Source: CAZUTK01 sp964623265
GTDB lineage: Bacteria; Electryoneota; B3-LCP
Assembly: GCA_964623265.1 (NCBI GenBank)
Contig: CAZUTK010000003.1
Location: 1-64,000, forward strand
Reading direction: 5' to 3'
DNA: 64,000 nt
The position numbers were made by a program, and so were the translations under genes. The notes under the pieces are model-generated. The model saw only the letters and a program-made list of their open reading frames with translations, searched no databases and had not been told where the DNA came from. Shown here piece after piece: positions 25,980-35,053 of the stretch (within the stretch, counting starts at the first letter, position 1; every line of letters begins with the position of its first letter).

Positions 25980-28367
25980 ATGAAATCCATCCGTACCCTC
26001 GTACTGTTCGTCCTGCTCCTCTTGGCTGTGAACCACGCATTTTCCCAGAGCGGTAAAATCCGCCTCGTCGGTTTATCCGTTGAAGGGAATAAGACGGTGG
26101 ACGAAGGATTGATCCGCGCCAATTCCGGGCTGGTCGTGGGATCCGAGATTACCGGAGATGATATTCAGAATGCCATCCGGCAGATATGGAAACTGAAGCT
26201 CTTCTCCGATGTCAAGATCCTGCTCGAGAATGAAGTGCCGCAGGGAGCTTTTCTCAAGATTGCCGTCGTGGAATACCCCCGCTTGGAAAAAATCGAGGTG
26301 TCCGGCAATAAGAAATTAAAAAAAGATGAAGTCGAGAAAGTCTTGGATTTCTATCCAGGACAGGTTTTGCGACCGGATCAGATTACATCTGCGAAAAACA
26401 AGTTACTGGATAAATACGCCGCCGATGGCTACTTGCTGGCGAATGTAAACGTGCAGACTTTCACCAATGCAGAGACCGGTAAGTCGGTTTTGCGCTTCGA
26501 CATCGAAGAAGGCAAGAAGGTAAAAATCAAAGAAGTCAATATCTACGGAAACGAGGAGCATGAGAAGAAAGGCGTCATTTTCCCGCTTTCTTTGTTGAAT
26601 TGGGCGGTCGAATGGATCATCCCGGATGATCCTTTCACCGAGGGGAAACTGCGCGGGCAGATGAAAGAGACGAAGGCGAAAGGAATTTTCCGCTCTGGCG
26701 AGTTCAACAACGAAAAATATCAGGAAGACCTGAAAAATCTGGCGGCTTATTTCAAAAATCACGGTTATCGCGATGCCGCCGTCACCGCTGATTCGATCCA
26801 GTACAGCGAAGATCGCCGCCGCTTGATTGTCAACGTTTGGGTAGATCCCGGAACCCTATACTATTTCGGCGACTTTTCTTTTTCGGGTAATACCCTCTAT
26901 ACCGCTGACGAATTAAAGGAGAGACTGCTCATTCAAAGAGGCGAATTGTACGACCAAGAGAAGCTGGATCGAAGCGCGCGCGAAAACCTGACGAATCTTT
27001 ATTACGATCGCGGTTATATCTACGTCAATGTTTCGCCGGTGGAAATTCCTGTCGGCAAAGACACGATCAACGTTCATTTTAAGATCACGGAAGGAAACGA
27101 GTTCAAGGTACGACTGATCAATATCGAAGGCAACACCAAAACTCACGAGAACGTCATCCGCCGCGAATTCGTCTTGAACCCTGGGGAAACGTTCGATGTC
27201 TCTAAATTGCGCCGTTCCGCGCGGGAAGTTACGATCCTGAACTATTTTTCCAACATCACTCCGGATGTTCAGCCGGTCAACGACCAGGAAGTGGATCTCT
27301 ATTTCCGCGTGGAGGAAAAGTCCACAGATCAGGTTCAGGTTTCTGCGGGGTATTCTCAGCGCGACGGAGTGATCGGATCGCTGGGTTTCACGATGCCGAA
27401 TCTATTCGGAAGCGGTAAACGATTCAGTCTGGATTGGCAGTTCGGAAAAATCTATCGCACGTTTTCCGTATCGCTCACCGAACCCTGGCTGTTCGACACT
27501 CCCACCCTGGTAGGCATTAGTTTCTTCAACACACGCAGGGGAGGAAGCTATTACGGGTTTGATGAAGACATCATCGGCGGCTCTCTTCGCGTCGGCCGGC
27601 GCCTGAAATGGCCCGACGACTACTTCCGCGTGGACTGGATTTACAGGCTGGAACGCGCGGTTTACTCAAATTTCACGAGCAGTTTCGCCGCCAGCAATCC
27701 GCGGGGTCTTGTGGAAGATGAGCCCCGTTTGTCATCCGGAGTCACGACGATTCTGACCCGCGACTCGCGAGATAATCCGGAGTTTCCGACGGTTGGATCT
27801 GTCAATCGTTACTCCATTGAAATCACCGGGGGACCTTTCTTTGGAGACGATCAATTCCACAAACACACTTTCAGCACCGAATGGTACACGCCGATACTGG
27901 GCAAGCTGGTTCTTTACTCCGATACGGAAATGGGTGTAATGAGCGCTCTGAAGAACACAACCTCGGCCGTGCCCTATATTGAGCAGTTCTTTATGGGGGG
28001 ATCAGGGTTGTCGCTGGGGGTACCGCTGCGTGGATATGATGAACGCACTGTCGGACCTCAGAGCGGATCGTATGCCGATGGCGGCAAGACGATGTTCAAG
28101 CAGAGTCTCGAGTTGCGGGTGCCCATCGTTTATAACCCGACGATCTTTCTCCTGGGATTCGCCGAAGCGGGTAACGTCTGGTTGAACCTGGAAAACACCG
28201 ATCTATTCGACTTACGCAGATCCGTGGGATTGGGCGTCCGATTGTATATGCCTATGATCGGCTTGATCGGTTTGGATTACGGTTATGGTTTGGATTATTT
28301 TGATCCGTCAACAGGCCGGCGTCATGGTGAGTGGGTGCCGCACTTTCAGTTCGGCAGAGGGTTTTGA
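25980..28367 (+). CDS. bamA: Outer membrane protein assembly factor BamA
   Basis: BamA inserts beta-barrels in the outer membrane. A signal peptide ends near AFSQS (residue 22), then come five POTRA domains (about 25-400, each with a V-x-G-N type turn such as VEGNKTV, VSGNKKLKK, IYGNEEH). The Omp85 barrel ends with the expected aromatic residue, HFQFGRGF. A VPLRGYDERTVG segment holds the conserved RGY of the barrel lid. ATG 25980 is chosen over the longer frame from 25806 because it gives the signal peptide. At 795 residues it is normal for the family; the neighbouring tamB makes a TamA role conceivable, but five POTRAs favour BamA. Confidence 0.95.
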   Translation: MKSIRTLVLFVLLLLAVNHAFSQSGKIRLVGLSVEGNKTVDEGLIRANSGLVVGSEITGDDIQNAIRQIWKLKLFSDVKILLENEVPQGAFLKIAVVEYPRLEKIEVSGNKKLKKDEVEKVLDFYPGQVLRPDQITSAKNKLLDKYAADGYLLANVNVQTFTNAETGKSVLRFDIEEGKKVKIKEVNIYGNEEHEKKGVIFPLSLLNWAVEWIIPDDPFTEGKLRGQMKETKAKGIFRSGEFNNEKYQEDLKNLAAYFKNHGYRDAAVTADSIQYSEDRRRLIVNVWVDPGTLYYFGDFSFSGNTLYTADELKERLLIQRGELYDQEKLDRSARENLTNLYYDRGYIYVNVSPVEIPVGKDTINVHFKITEGNEFKVRLINIEGNTKTHENVIRREFVLNPGETFDVSKLRRSAREVTILNYFSNITPDVQPVNDQEVDLYFRVEEKSTDQVQVSAGYSQRDGVIGSLGFTMPNLFGSGKRFSLDWQFGKIYRTFSVSLTEPWLFDTPTLVGISFFNTRRGGSYYGFDEDIIGGSLRVGRRLKWPDDYFRVDWIYRLERAVYSNFTSSFAASNPRGLVEDEPRLSSGVTTILTRDSRDNPEFPTVGSVNRYSIEITGGPFFGDDQFHKHTFSTEWYTPILGKLVLYSDTEMGVMSALKNTTSAVPYIEQFFMGGSGLSLGVPLRGYDERTVGPQSGSYADGGKTMFKQSLELRVPIVYNPTIFLLGFAEAGNVWLNLENTDLFDLRRSVGLGVRLYMPMIGLIGLDYGYGLDYFDPSTGRRHGEWVPHFQFGRGF

Positions 28368-28414
28368 TCAGAAATAATTTGATAAAACAAATAATGCAGG
28401 GAATAGGGGTTGTC

Positions 28415-28951
28415 ATGAGACGTATCATCACGATCACTCTCGGTTTCGCCGTTTTCGTGGGAGTTCTCCTTATCTGGACACCCGGCGCTGCGGAAGCCAG
28501 AGAAATCAAAATCGGCTACATTAATTCACAGAAGATCCTGGCGGAATATCAGGAATCTATCGCGGCGCAGCGAACACTGGATGAAGAACAGCAAAAATGG
28601 GTGGAAGAAGCCCGCAAAAAGGAGCAGGAACTGAAGCGTCTGGAAGATGAACTGGAAAATCAGAGCCTGTTGCTTTCCGAAGAGAAAAAAGCCGAGAAGC
28701 TGCAGGATATTCAGACTAAATATATGGAATATCAGCGTTTCCAGCAGGAAATCTGGGGTGAAACCGGCAAGCTCTATCAGCGCAATAAGGAGCTGACGCA
28801 GCCTATCGTAGATAAGGTCAACGCCATTATCACGAAGATCGGCAAAGACAACGACTATGACCTGATCTTCGATGCTGCGGTGGGCAATATCGTCTATGCC
28901 AAGGACGATTATGACGTCACCGAACTGGTGTTGGAAAATCTGAATAAATAG
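28415..28951 (+). CDS. Periplasmic chaperone OmpH/Skp
   Basis: Skp-like chaperones carry unfolded outer-membrane proteins across the periplasm. After a signal peptide ending at EARE, the mature chain begins IGYINSQKILAEYQ, the standard family start. A long charged coiled coil (about residues 45-130) forms the tentacles, followed by the trimerisation end DLIFDAAVGNIVYA. ATG 28415 is preferred; ATG 28394 would add seven residues. Its place between bamA and lpxD is conserved in many Gram-negatives. Confidence 0.93.
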   Translation: MRRIITITLGFAVFVGVLLIWTPGAAEAREIKIGYINSQKILAEYQESIAAQRTLDEEQQKWVEEARKKEQELKRLEDELENQSLLLSEEKKAEKLQDIQTKYMEYQRFQQEIWGETGKLYQRNKELTQPIVDKVNAIITKIGKDNDYDLIFDAAVGNIVYAKDDYDVTELVLENLNK

Positions 28952-28959
28952 AGGCTTCC

Positions 28960-30000
28960 GTGCCCTATCGGACTCAGGACATAGCCGATTTGCTGGGCGG
29001 CACCTTGATTGGTGATCCTGAACTCCAGATTACCGGTGCAGCCAGGATTGAAGATGCGTCGCCCGGGACGATCACCTTTCTCTCCAACCCCCGCTATCTG
29101 AAGCACTTCGCGACGACGAAAGCGTCCGCTGTATTGATCGCGCCGGATGTGCAAGCCGAGGGGATCACTCGAATTATCGTGAAAGATCCTCGCAGAGCTT
29201 TCGCCCACCTGCTGATGCTCTTTTATCCTCCGGAGACGCCGCCGCCGGAAGGGATCCATCCCACCGCGTTGCTGGACGAAGAAGTCACACTGGGGAAGCG
29301 CGTGCGCATCGGCGCATATGTCGTGATCGGACCTAAAAGCCGTATTGCCGACGACGTAACGCTTTATCCAAACATCACTATTGGCGAACAAGTAACAATC
29401 GGTGAAAAAAGCATCATACGATCCGGTGTACGCATCCGTTCCGGTGTCACCATCGGGAAACGAGTGATCATTCAGGACAACGCGGTGATCGGATCCGACG
29501 GCTTTGGTTTCGCTGCGGATGAAGCCGGAGAATACGAGAAAATTCCGCAGGTCGGCACCGTCGTGATCGGGGATGACGTCGAGATCGGCGCCTGTTGCAC
29601 GGTAGATCGCGCCACACTGGGAGAAACCCGCATCGAAGCCGGAGCGAAACTGGACAATCTAATCCAGGTGGCGCATAATGTCGTCATCGGCGCGAACACC
29701 GTCATCGCTGCGCAGACAGGTGTTTCCGGTTCCACAAAAATCGGAAAGAACTGTATGATCGGCGGGCAGGTGGGCTTCGTGGGGCATATTGTACTGGGGG
29801 ATGGTTCGCAGGTTGGAGCTCAATCCGGAGTTTCAAAATCCCACCCCGCGGGCAGCAAAATTTTCGGATACCCCGCGCGCAAGCTACAAGATGAATTGAG
29901 AATTCAGGCAGCTTTGAAGAAATTGCCGGAAATGGTGAGCACAGTCCAAAAATTGCAACAAATCGTGCAGGAATTAACGTCAAAAAGTCATGGCGAATAA
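28960..30000 (+). CDS. lpxD: UDP-3-O-acylglucosamine N-acyltransferase LpxD
   Basis: LpxD adds the second acyl chain in lipid A synthesis. An N-terminal uridine-binding domain (GTLIGDPELQITGAARIEDA, then TITFLSNPRY) is followed from about residue 100 by hexapeptide repeats of the left-handed beta helix. These include GSDGFGFAADEAGEYEKIPQ, and the catalytic histidine is in IQVAHNVVIG. The end is a helical tail. GTG 28960 is the start, eight bases after the ompH stop. The end overlaps lpxC by 11 bases. Confidence 0.96.
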   Translation: MPYRTQDIADLLGGTLIGDPELQITGAARIEDASPGTITFLSNPRYLKHFATTKASAVLIAPDVQAEGITRIIVKDPRRAFAHLLMLFYPPETPPPEGIHPTALLDEEVTLGKRVRIGAYVVIGPKSRIADDVTLYPNITIGEQVTIGEKSIIRSGVRIRSGVTIGKRVIIQDNAVIGSDGFGFAADEAGEYEKIPQVGTVVIGDDVEIGACCTVDRATLGETRIEAGAKLDNLIQVAHNVVIGANTVIAAQTGVSGSTKIGKNCMIGGQVGFVGHIVLGDGSQVGAQSGVSKSHPAGSKIFGYPARKLQDELRIQAALKKLPEMVSTVQKLQQIVQELTSKSHGE

Positions 30001-31408
30001 CGACATCACCAAGAGGCAGAGAACCATCAAGGGATCGGTTTCCTTTTCAGGCATAGGATTGCACACCGGCAATCCTTGTTCGTTGACTTTCCATCCGGCG
30101 CCGGAGAATCACGGAGTGAAATTCAAGCGGTCGGACATCCCGGATTCGCCTCTCATCCCCGCTTTAATTGAGTATGTAGTGGATCTTTCCCGGGGCACCA
30201 CCATCGGCGTCAATGATATCAAGGTGCACACGGTAGAACATGTGCTGGCGGCTCTGGCGGGACTGGAGGTGGACAACGTATTGATTGAATTGAATTCGAA
30301 CGAGCCCCCCGTCGGCGACGGTTCCGCCATGCCTTTCGTGGAGGTTTTAAGTTCGGTTGGCTTCCAGGAGCAAAATGCCCCGATCGAATTCATCGAAATC
30401 GAAAAAACATTGATCTACCACAACGAAGAACGGGGCATAGATCTGGTCGTGGTGCCTTCGCCGGTCTTCCGCATTACGTATATGGTGGATTACCGCAACC
30501 CAGCTCTGGGCACGCAGTACACTTCGATGTACGATATGCAGGAGGAATTCGTCAAGGATTTCGCCGCCGCCCGGACGTTTTGTTTTCTCTCGGAAGTGGA
30601 ACAGTTGAAAGAGCAGGGGCTGATCAAAGGGGGAAACATTGATAACGCCGTGGTCATCATCGACCGCCAGATCGAAGACCACGAATTCGACCGCCTGAAG
30701 CGGCTTTTCAATTTGAGATCCACCGTAATCCGCGGTGAAAACGGCATCCTGGACGGGAAGAAATTGCGCTTTTACAACGAACCGGTGCGGCACAAGCTGG
30801 TTGACTTGATCGGCGATCTGGCGTTGCTGGGCAGCCCCATCAAAGGCCATGTGCTGGCGGCGCGCGCCGGGCATGCCGCTCATATTGAACTGGTCAAGAT
30901 GATCAAGAAGGAGTACGAGAAGAAGAAAGTCATCCGGATATATCAGGGCAAGACTTCAAAAGACGCTGTTTTCGACGCCGGAGCCGTCAGCAGAATCCTG
31001 CCGCACCGTTATCCCTTCCTGCTGGTGGACCGCATCCTGGAGCTTTCGCCGGGCGAACGTGTGACCGGACTGAAATGCGTTACCATCAACGAGCCATTCT
31101 TTCAGGGGCATTTCCCGGGGTTTCCGATTATGCCGGGTGTTCTGGTCATCGAATCCCTCGGGCAAGCCGGCGGCGTCTTGCTGCTGAACTCCGTGGATGA
31201 TCCGGAATCCAAACTGGTCTTTTTCACGGGTTTGGATGAAGTCCGCTTCCGCAAGCCTGTTTTCCCGGGCGATCAACTATATCTCAATGTGGAAATGGAA
31301 TTTTTCCGGCGCGGTTTGTGCAGGATGCGAGGTAAAGCCTATGTTAATGACTCCGTTGTGGCGGAAGCCGTTATGACCGCAGTCGTTCGTAATCGGGAGG
31401 ATATGTGA
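29990..31408 (+). CDS. lpxC/fabZ: Bifunctional LpxC deacetylase / FabZ dehydratase
   Basis: Residues 1-305 are LpxC, the zinc enzyme that commits UDP-acyl-GlcNAc to lipid A. HTVEH (80-84) and RHKLVDLIGD (H268, D272) supply metal ligands. Residues 330-472 are FabZ, the beta-hydroxyacyl-ACP dehydratase, with LPHRYPFLLVDRI, the catalytic H374 in GHFPGFPIMPG and E388. One open frame joins the two, a fusion known from Bacteroidetes and relatives. It couples fatty acid elongation with lipid A synthesis and is a good lineage marker. Confidence 0.97.
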   Translation: MANNDITKRQRTIKGSVSFSGIGLHTGNPCSLTFHPAPENHGVKFKRSDIPDSPLIPALIEYVVDLSRGTTIGVNDIKVHTVEHVLAALAGLEVDNVLIELNSNEPPVGDGSAMPFVEVLSSVGFQEQNAPIEFIEIEKTLIYHNEERGIDLVVVPSPVFRITYMVDYRNPALGTQYTSMYDMQEEFVKDFAAARTFCFLSEVEQLKEQGLIKGGNIDNAVVIIDRQIEDHEFDRLKRLFNLRSTVIRGENGILDGKKLRFYNEPVRHKLVDLIGDLALLGSPIKGHVLAARAGHAAHIELVKMIKKEYEKKKVIRIYQGKTSKDAVFDAGAVSRILPHRYPFLLVDRILELSPGERVTGLKCVTINEPFFQGHFPGFPIMPGVLVIESLGQAGGVLLLNSVDDPESKLVFFTGLDEVRFRKPVFPGDQLYLNVEMEFFRRGLCRMRGKAYVNDSVVAEAVMTAVVRNREDM

Positions 31409-32172
31409 AAATTCATCCTACCGCCATCATAGACGCCCGCGCGGAATTGGGCGAAGACGTGGAAGTAGGACCGTATGCAGTAATCGAAGATGATGTCCAA
31501 GTGGGAAAGGGATGCAAGATCGGTCCACATGTTTATCTGGCGCGCGGCGCCAGACTGAGCGAAAACGTGCAGGTGTTCAAAGGCGCGGTGATCGCCACGG
31601 CACCTCAGGATCTGAAATTCAAGGGTGAATACAGCGTCGTTGAGATCGGGGCGCGAACGATCGTGCGTGAATTTGCCACCATTCACCGAGGAACGGAGGC
31701 GACGGGGCGCACGGTTGTGGGATCCGATTGTTTTCTGATGGCGTACAGCCACGTCGCGCACGACTGCGTCCTGGAAGATAAGGTCATCATAGCCAACTCA
31801 GTAAATCTGGCAGGACACGTGCATTTGGAAGAATATGTCGCCATCGGCGGCGTCGTCCCCATCCATCAGTTCGTTCGCATCGGACGGCATGCATTCATTG
31901 CCGGCGGAACGCGGGTCCCCAAGGATGTGCCTCCTTATATCCTCGCCGCCAATGAACCCTTAAGATTCGCCGGTTTGAACGCGGTTGGGTTGAAACGGCG
32001 GGGATTTTCTGCAGAAACGATGGCGCAAATCAAACACGCTTATCACTTGATCTACAACAGCGATCTGAATGTATCGCAGGCGATCGCCCGCATTCGATCC
32101 GAGATGAATCAGACGCCGGAAATTATGCATATCATCGAGTTCATCGAAAAAAGCGAGCGCGGCATCATTTGA
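31405..32172 (+). CDS. lpxA: UDP-N-acetylglucosamine O-acyltransferase LpxA
   Basis: LpxA performs the first acylation of lipid A synthesis. The opening IHPTAIIDARAELGEDVEVG begins the hexapeptide helix. MAYSHVAHDC holds the catalytic histidine, and GLNAVGLKRRGFS starts the helical C-terminal part. GTG 31405 overlaps the stop of lpxC/fabZ with GGGAGG just upstream. The order lpxD-lpxC/fabZ-lpxA keeps the three early steps together; lpxB and lpxK are not in the window. Confidence 0.97.
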   Translation: MKIHPTAIIDARAELGEDVEVGPYAVIEDDVQVGKGCKIGPHVYLARGARLSENVQVFKGAVIATAPQDLKFKGEYSVVEIGARTIVREFATIHRGTEATGRTVVGSDCFLMAYSHVAHDCVLEDKVIIANSVNLAGHVHLEEYVAIGGVVPIHQFVRIGRHAFIAGGTRVPKDVPPYILAANEPLRFAGLNAVGLKRRGFSAETMAQIKHAYHLIYNSDLNVSQAIARIRSEMNQTPEIMHIIEFIEKSERGII

Positions 32173-32990
32173 TGAATGGATTCAGGCTGATTCAGGACGG
32201 CGCGCATGACGGCGCCTTCAATATGGCGGCGGATCTGTTTATGGCGGAACAAACGGTCCGAACCGGCGAACCGGTTCTGAGACTTTACGGCTGGGAAAAG
32301 CCGACGCTGTCGCTGGGATTTCATCAAAAGGCGGATGCGGAAATCTTTGAGCGGTGCCGCGAATGGGGGGTTCCAATCGTGCGCAGGCCCACCGGCGGTC
32401 GCGCCGTCTTGCATGACCGGGAATTAACCTACTGCTTCGTTGCGCCGTTGACCCATCCCCTGATGCAGGAAGGGCGCGGCGCGCTGCTGAAGGCGATCGG
32501 TTCCGCCTTCGTGAACGCGGCGGCGCAATCAGGCTTGGAAGCGGAATTGGTGCGCATCACCGCCCCTGAATCCGGGTTTCGTAAAAACAATCCAAGCGGA
32601 AACGATTTTCTTTGTTTTTCCAGCGTGTCTCGCTGGGAAGTGAGGTTGAACGACAGCAAGTGGATCGGATCCGCGCAGCGGATCCTGAAAGACGCCTTTC
32701 TGCAGCATGGATCCATCGTGCTGGGCGCAAGCACGATTCCGATTGGAGATCTTTTTCAGACGAACCTGAAAATAGGTTTCGGAATGTACGACGCGACTGC
32801 GCTGGAAAGGTCTTTACGCCGAACGATTCCGGAAGCATTCCGGAAAATGTGGAAGGGAGTCTGGCGAGAGATTCCGCTCTCTTCTGATGAACAAAGGATG
32901 ATCGAACGCAGGAGTTCTTGGTGGCGCAGTCAGGCAGGAGATTTACAATCCGTCAGAATACCAAACGCAACAATTGAGGAGGAATTATGA
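32172..32990 (+). CDS. Lipoate/octanoate protein transferase, LipM-like (LplA family)
   Basis: The protein belongs to the biotin/lipoate ligase fold. The binding loop RRPTGGRAVLH (71-81) and the SKWIGSAQR segment with K163 are conserved. C148 in FLCFSS sits where LipM octanoyltransferases have their acyl-carrying cysteine, which favours transfer of octanoate from ACP over an ATP-using ligase. TTG 32169 is an alternative start, but ATG 32172 is better. Its position inside the lipid A operon is unusual, as is the absence of lipA nearby. Confidence 0.82.
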   Translation: MNGFRLIQDGAHDGAFNMAADLFMAEQTVRTGEPVLRLYGWEKPTLSLGFHQKADAEIFERCREWGVPIVRRPTGGRAVLHDRELTYCFVAPLTHPLMQEGRGALLKAIGSAFVNAAAQSGLEAELVRITAPESGFRKNNPSGNDFLCFSSVSRWEVRLNDSKWIGSAQRILKDAFLQHGSIVLGASTIPIGDLFQTNLKIGFGMYDATALERSLRRTIPEAFRKMWKGVWREIPLSSDEQRMIERRSSWWRSQAGDLQSVRIPNATIEEEL

Positions 32991-33874
32991 AGCGCATCGC
33001 GATCCTCGCGACATTATCAATGTTGTTGTCGGTGGCAGGGCGTGTGCAAGCTTCGGATGACAACCTCTTCCAGGAATTGGTCGTGCAACAGTTGACCGCG
33101 ATCAGCGACAGTATCGCCAAGCCGGCGACGGAGATTTTCTCGGCCGGCGCGACCGGAGGGTGGTTCCGCAGCGCGGATGCTCACGGCCTCCTCGGATTTG
33201 ATATCGGAATCCGCGCGATGTTCGTCCGGATACCGGATGGGAAGAGCGGCGTCTTCGATTCGGCGGGGGTTTCTTATTTCCCTGTCGGACTTTTGCAAGG
33301 TTCACTGGGGTTACCGATGGATTTTGAAGTCACTCTGAGAGGCTTCAATGTCAATTATAAGGATGCGAAGATCGCTTTTTTCGGCGCCGGAGTGAAGAAA
33401 AATTTCAACTCGATGATCCCCGTGCCGATGTTCCCGGATGTCGCCGCCTTTCTCGCATACGAGAAATTCCGCGGAGCGTATACCACCTTCGACGTAAATG
33501 CAACCGAGTTTTTCGATCTGGGTTATGACGTGAATGCAGAAGTGGACGCCGGCGATTTGATCAATTCGTCCCACTTCTCGATGGGGGTGATCGTCTCGAA
33601 AAAGCTAAGTCTTCTGGTGTTCTCCCTCCAGCCCTATATCGGTTTGTCCTTTGATCATAGCAAGATGAAGTACAAGTGGACGGTGAACAATACAGATCCC
33701 GCGGTTCCCAATCTGACCACGCCGCTGGAGGTGAGCTCGGAGATCACAGCCAACGCCACGCGATTGACGCTGGGATTGGACGTCTCACCTTTCCCGTTCA
33801 TTCATGTGTTCGGGGATTACAGCATCAGCAAGTACAACCAGTTTTCAGCGGGTCTGGCGTTCAGCTTCCGTTGA
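32987..33874 (+). CDS. Outer-membrane beta-barrel protein of unknown function (DUF6588-like)
   Basis: A signal peptide of about 23 residues ends at QASDD. The sequence then has GATGGWFRSADAHGLLGFDI and further strands alternating hydrophobic and polar residues. It ends with YNQFSAGLAFSFR, a terminal aromatic-containing strand typical of barrels. The pattern resembles the DUF6588 family from Bacteroidetes-type bacteria, whose role is not known. AGGAGG lies 10 bases before the ATG. It overlaps the preceding gene by four bases, so it is made with the lipid A enzymes. Confidence 0.72.
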   Translation: MKRIAILATLSMLLSVAGRVQASDDNLFQELVVQQLTAISDSIAKPATEIFSAGATGGWFRSADAHGLLGFDIGIRAMFVRIPDGKSGVFDSAGVSYFPVGLLQGSLGLPMDFEVTLRGFNVNYKDAKIAFFGAGVKKNFNSMIPVPMFPDVAAFLAYEKFRGAYTTFDVNATEFFDLGYDVNAEVDAGDLINSSHFSMGVIVSKKLSLLVFSLQPYIGLSFDHSKMKYKWTVNNTDPAVPNLTTPLEVSSEITANATRLTLGLDVSPFPFIHVFGDYSISKYNQFSAGLAFSFR

Positions 33875-33888
33875 TACGCAGATCAATT

Positions 33889-35049
33889 ATGAAGCGAGTT
33901 GTCATCTTAGGTTCCACCGGTTCTATCGGCACCAGCACCCTGGACGTTATCAGGAATTTGGGGGCGGATTTTCAGGTTCTCGGGCTGGCTGCAAAATCGC
34001 GGCTCGAAGTGCTGGCACGCCAGGCGAACGATTTTCAGGTGCAGCGCATCGCCATCGCCGACAGCGAGGATGAGCGCGATCTACGCCGCTACCTGAACGG
34101 GTACCCGGTGGAAATTTTGAGCGGCGAAGAGGCGCTTGCGCAGATAGCGGGAGATGCGGAAGCGGACATCGTTGTGAACGCGCTGGTGGGGGGGATCGGC
34201 TTGCGCGCCACTCTAACGGCATTGCAGGCAGGAAAAACCGTTGCGCTTGCCAACAAAGAGAGCATCGTCATGGCAGGCAGATTAATCAATCGGGCGCAGC
34301 AAAATTTCGGGGGTAAGCTCGTGCCGATTGATTCGGAACATTCGGCGGTTCATCAGTGCTTGCGCGGCGAGAATGCACGAGAGGTAAAGAGACTCATTTT
34401 GACTGCATCCGGCGGACCGTTTTTAAGGCGTAAAAGAGAGAGCTTCCCGTCCATCACGCCGGAAGAAGCGCTGCTGCATCCGAAATGGCAGATGGGACCC
34501 AAGATCTCCGTAGACAGCGCCACTCTGATGAACAAAGGCTTGGAAATCATCGAAGCGCATTATTTATTCTGCTTGCCGCCGGAAGCCATCGAAGTCGTGA
34601 TCCATCCGCAATCCGTCATTCATTCTTTGGTCGAATTTGTGGATGGTTCGATCAAGGCGCAATTGTCAATGCCGGATATGCGGCTCCCCATTCAATATGC
34701 GCTGACCTATCCGGATCGGTTCGCTGCGCATTACATAGACACCGATTTGGTGCGAATCGGTTCGCTCGACTTCGAGACGCCGGATTTCAAACGCTTCCCT
34801 TGTCTCAGACTCGCGTACGAAGCTTTGCGAATGGGGGAGGGTTACCCCGCGGTGCTCAGCGCAGCAAATGAAATTGCAGTGCAATCATTTCTGGAGAAAA
34901 AACTGGCGTTCGATCGCATCCCATCCGTGATTGAAGCCGCATTGCAGGCGTTTTCCCCGCCGCAGATAACAGAAATCGAAGACGTAATCCAGGTGGATCT
35001 TTGGGCGCGGGAGTATGCGCATACTTTGATCGGAACGAAGGAAATCTGA
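33889..35049 (+). CDS. dxr: 1-deoxy-D-xylulose-5-phosphate reductoisomerase Dxr
   Basis: Dxr makes methylerythritol phosphate, the committed step of the non-mevalonate isoprenoid route. The NADPH site VVILGSTGSIGTSTLDVI opens the protein. ANKESIVMAG, PIDSEHSAVHQCL and TASGGPF follow, with the metal and substrate residues in KISVDSATLMNKGLEIIEAH. ATG 33889 is preferred to an upstream in-frame codon inside the barrel gene. At 386 residues it is complete. The order dxr-rseP is widely conserved. Confidence 0.97.
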   Translation: MKRVVILGSTGSIGTSTLDVIRNLGADFQVLGLAAKSRLEVLARQANDFQVQRIAIADSEDERDLRRYLNGYPVEILSGEEALAQIAGDAEADIVVNALVGGIGLRATLTALQAGKTVALANKESIVMAGRLINRAQQNFGGKLVPIDSEHSAVHQCLRGENAREVKRLILTASGGPFLRRKRESFPSITPEEALLHPKWQMGPKISVDSATLMNKGLEIIEAHYLFCLPPEAIEVVIHPQSVIHSLVEFVDGSIKAQLSMPDMRLPIQYALTYPDRFAAHYIDTDLVRIGSLDFETPDFKRFPCLRLAYEALRMGEGYPAVLSAANEIAVQSFLEKKLAFDRIPSVIEAALQAFSPPQITEIEDVIQVDLWAREYAHTLIGTKEI

Positions 35050-35053
35050 ACCG

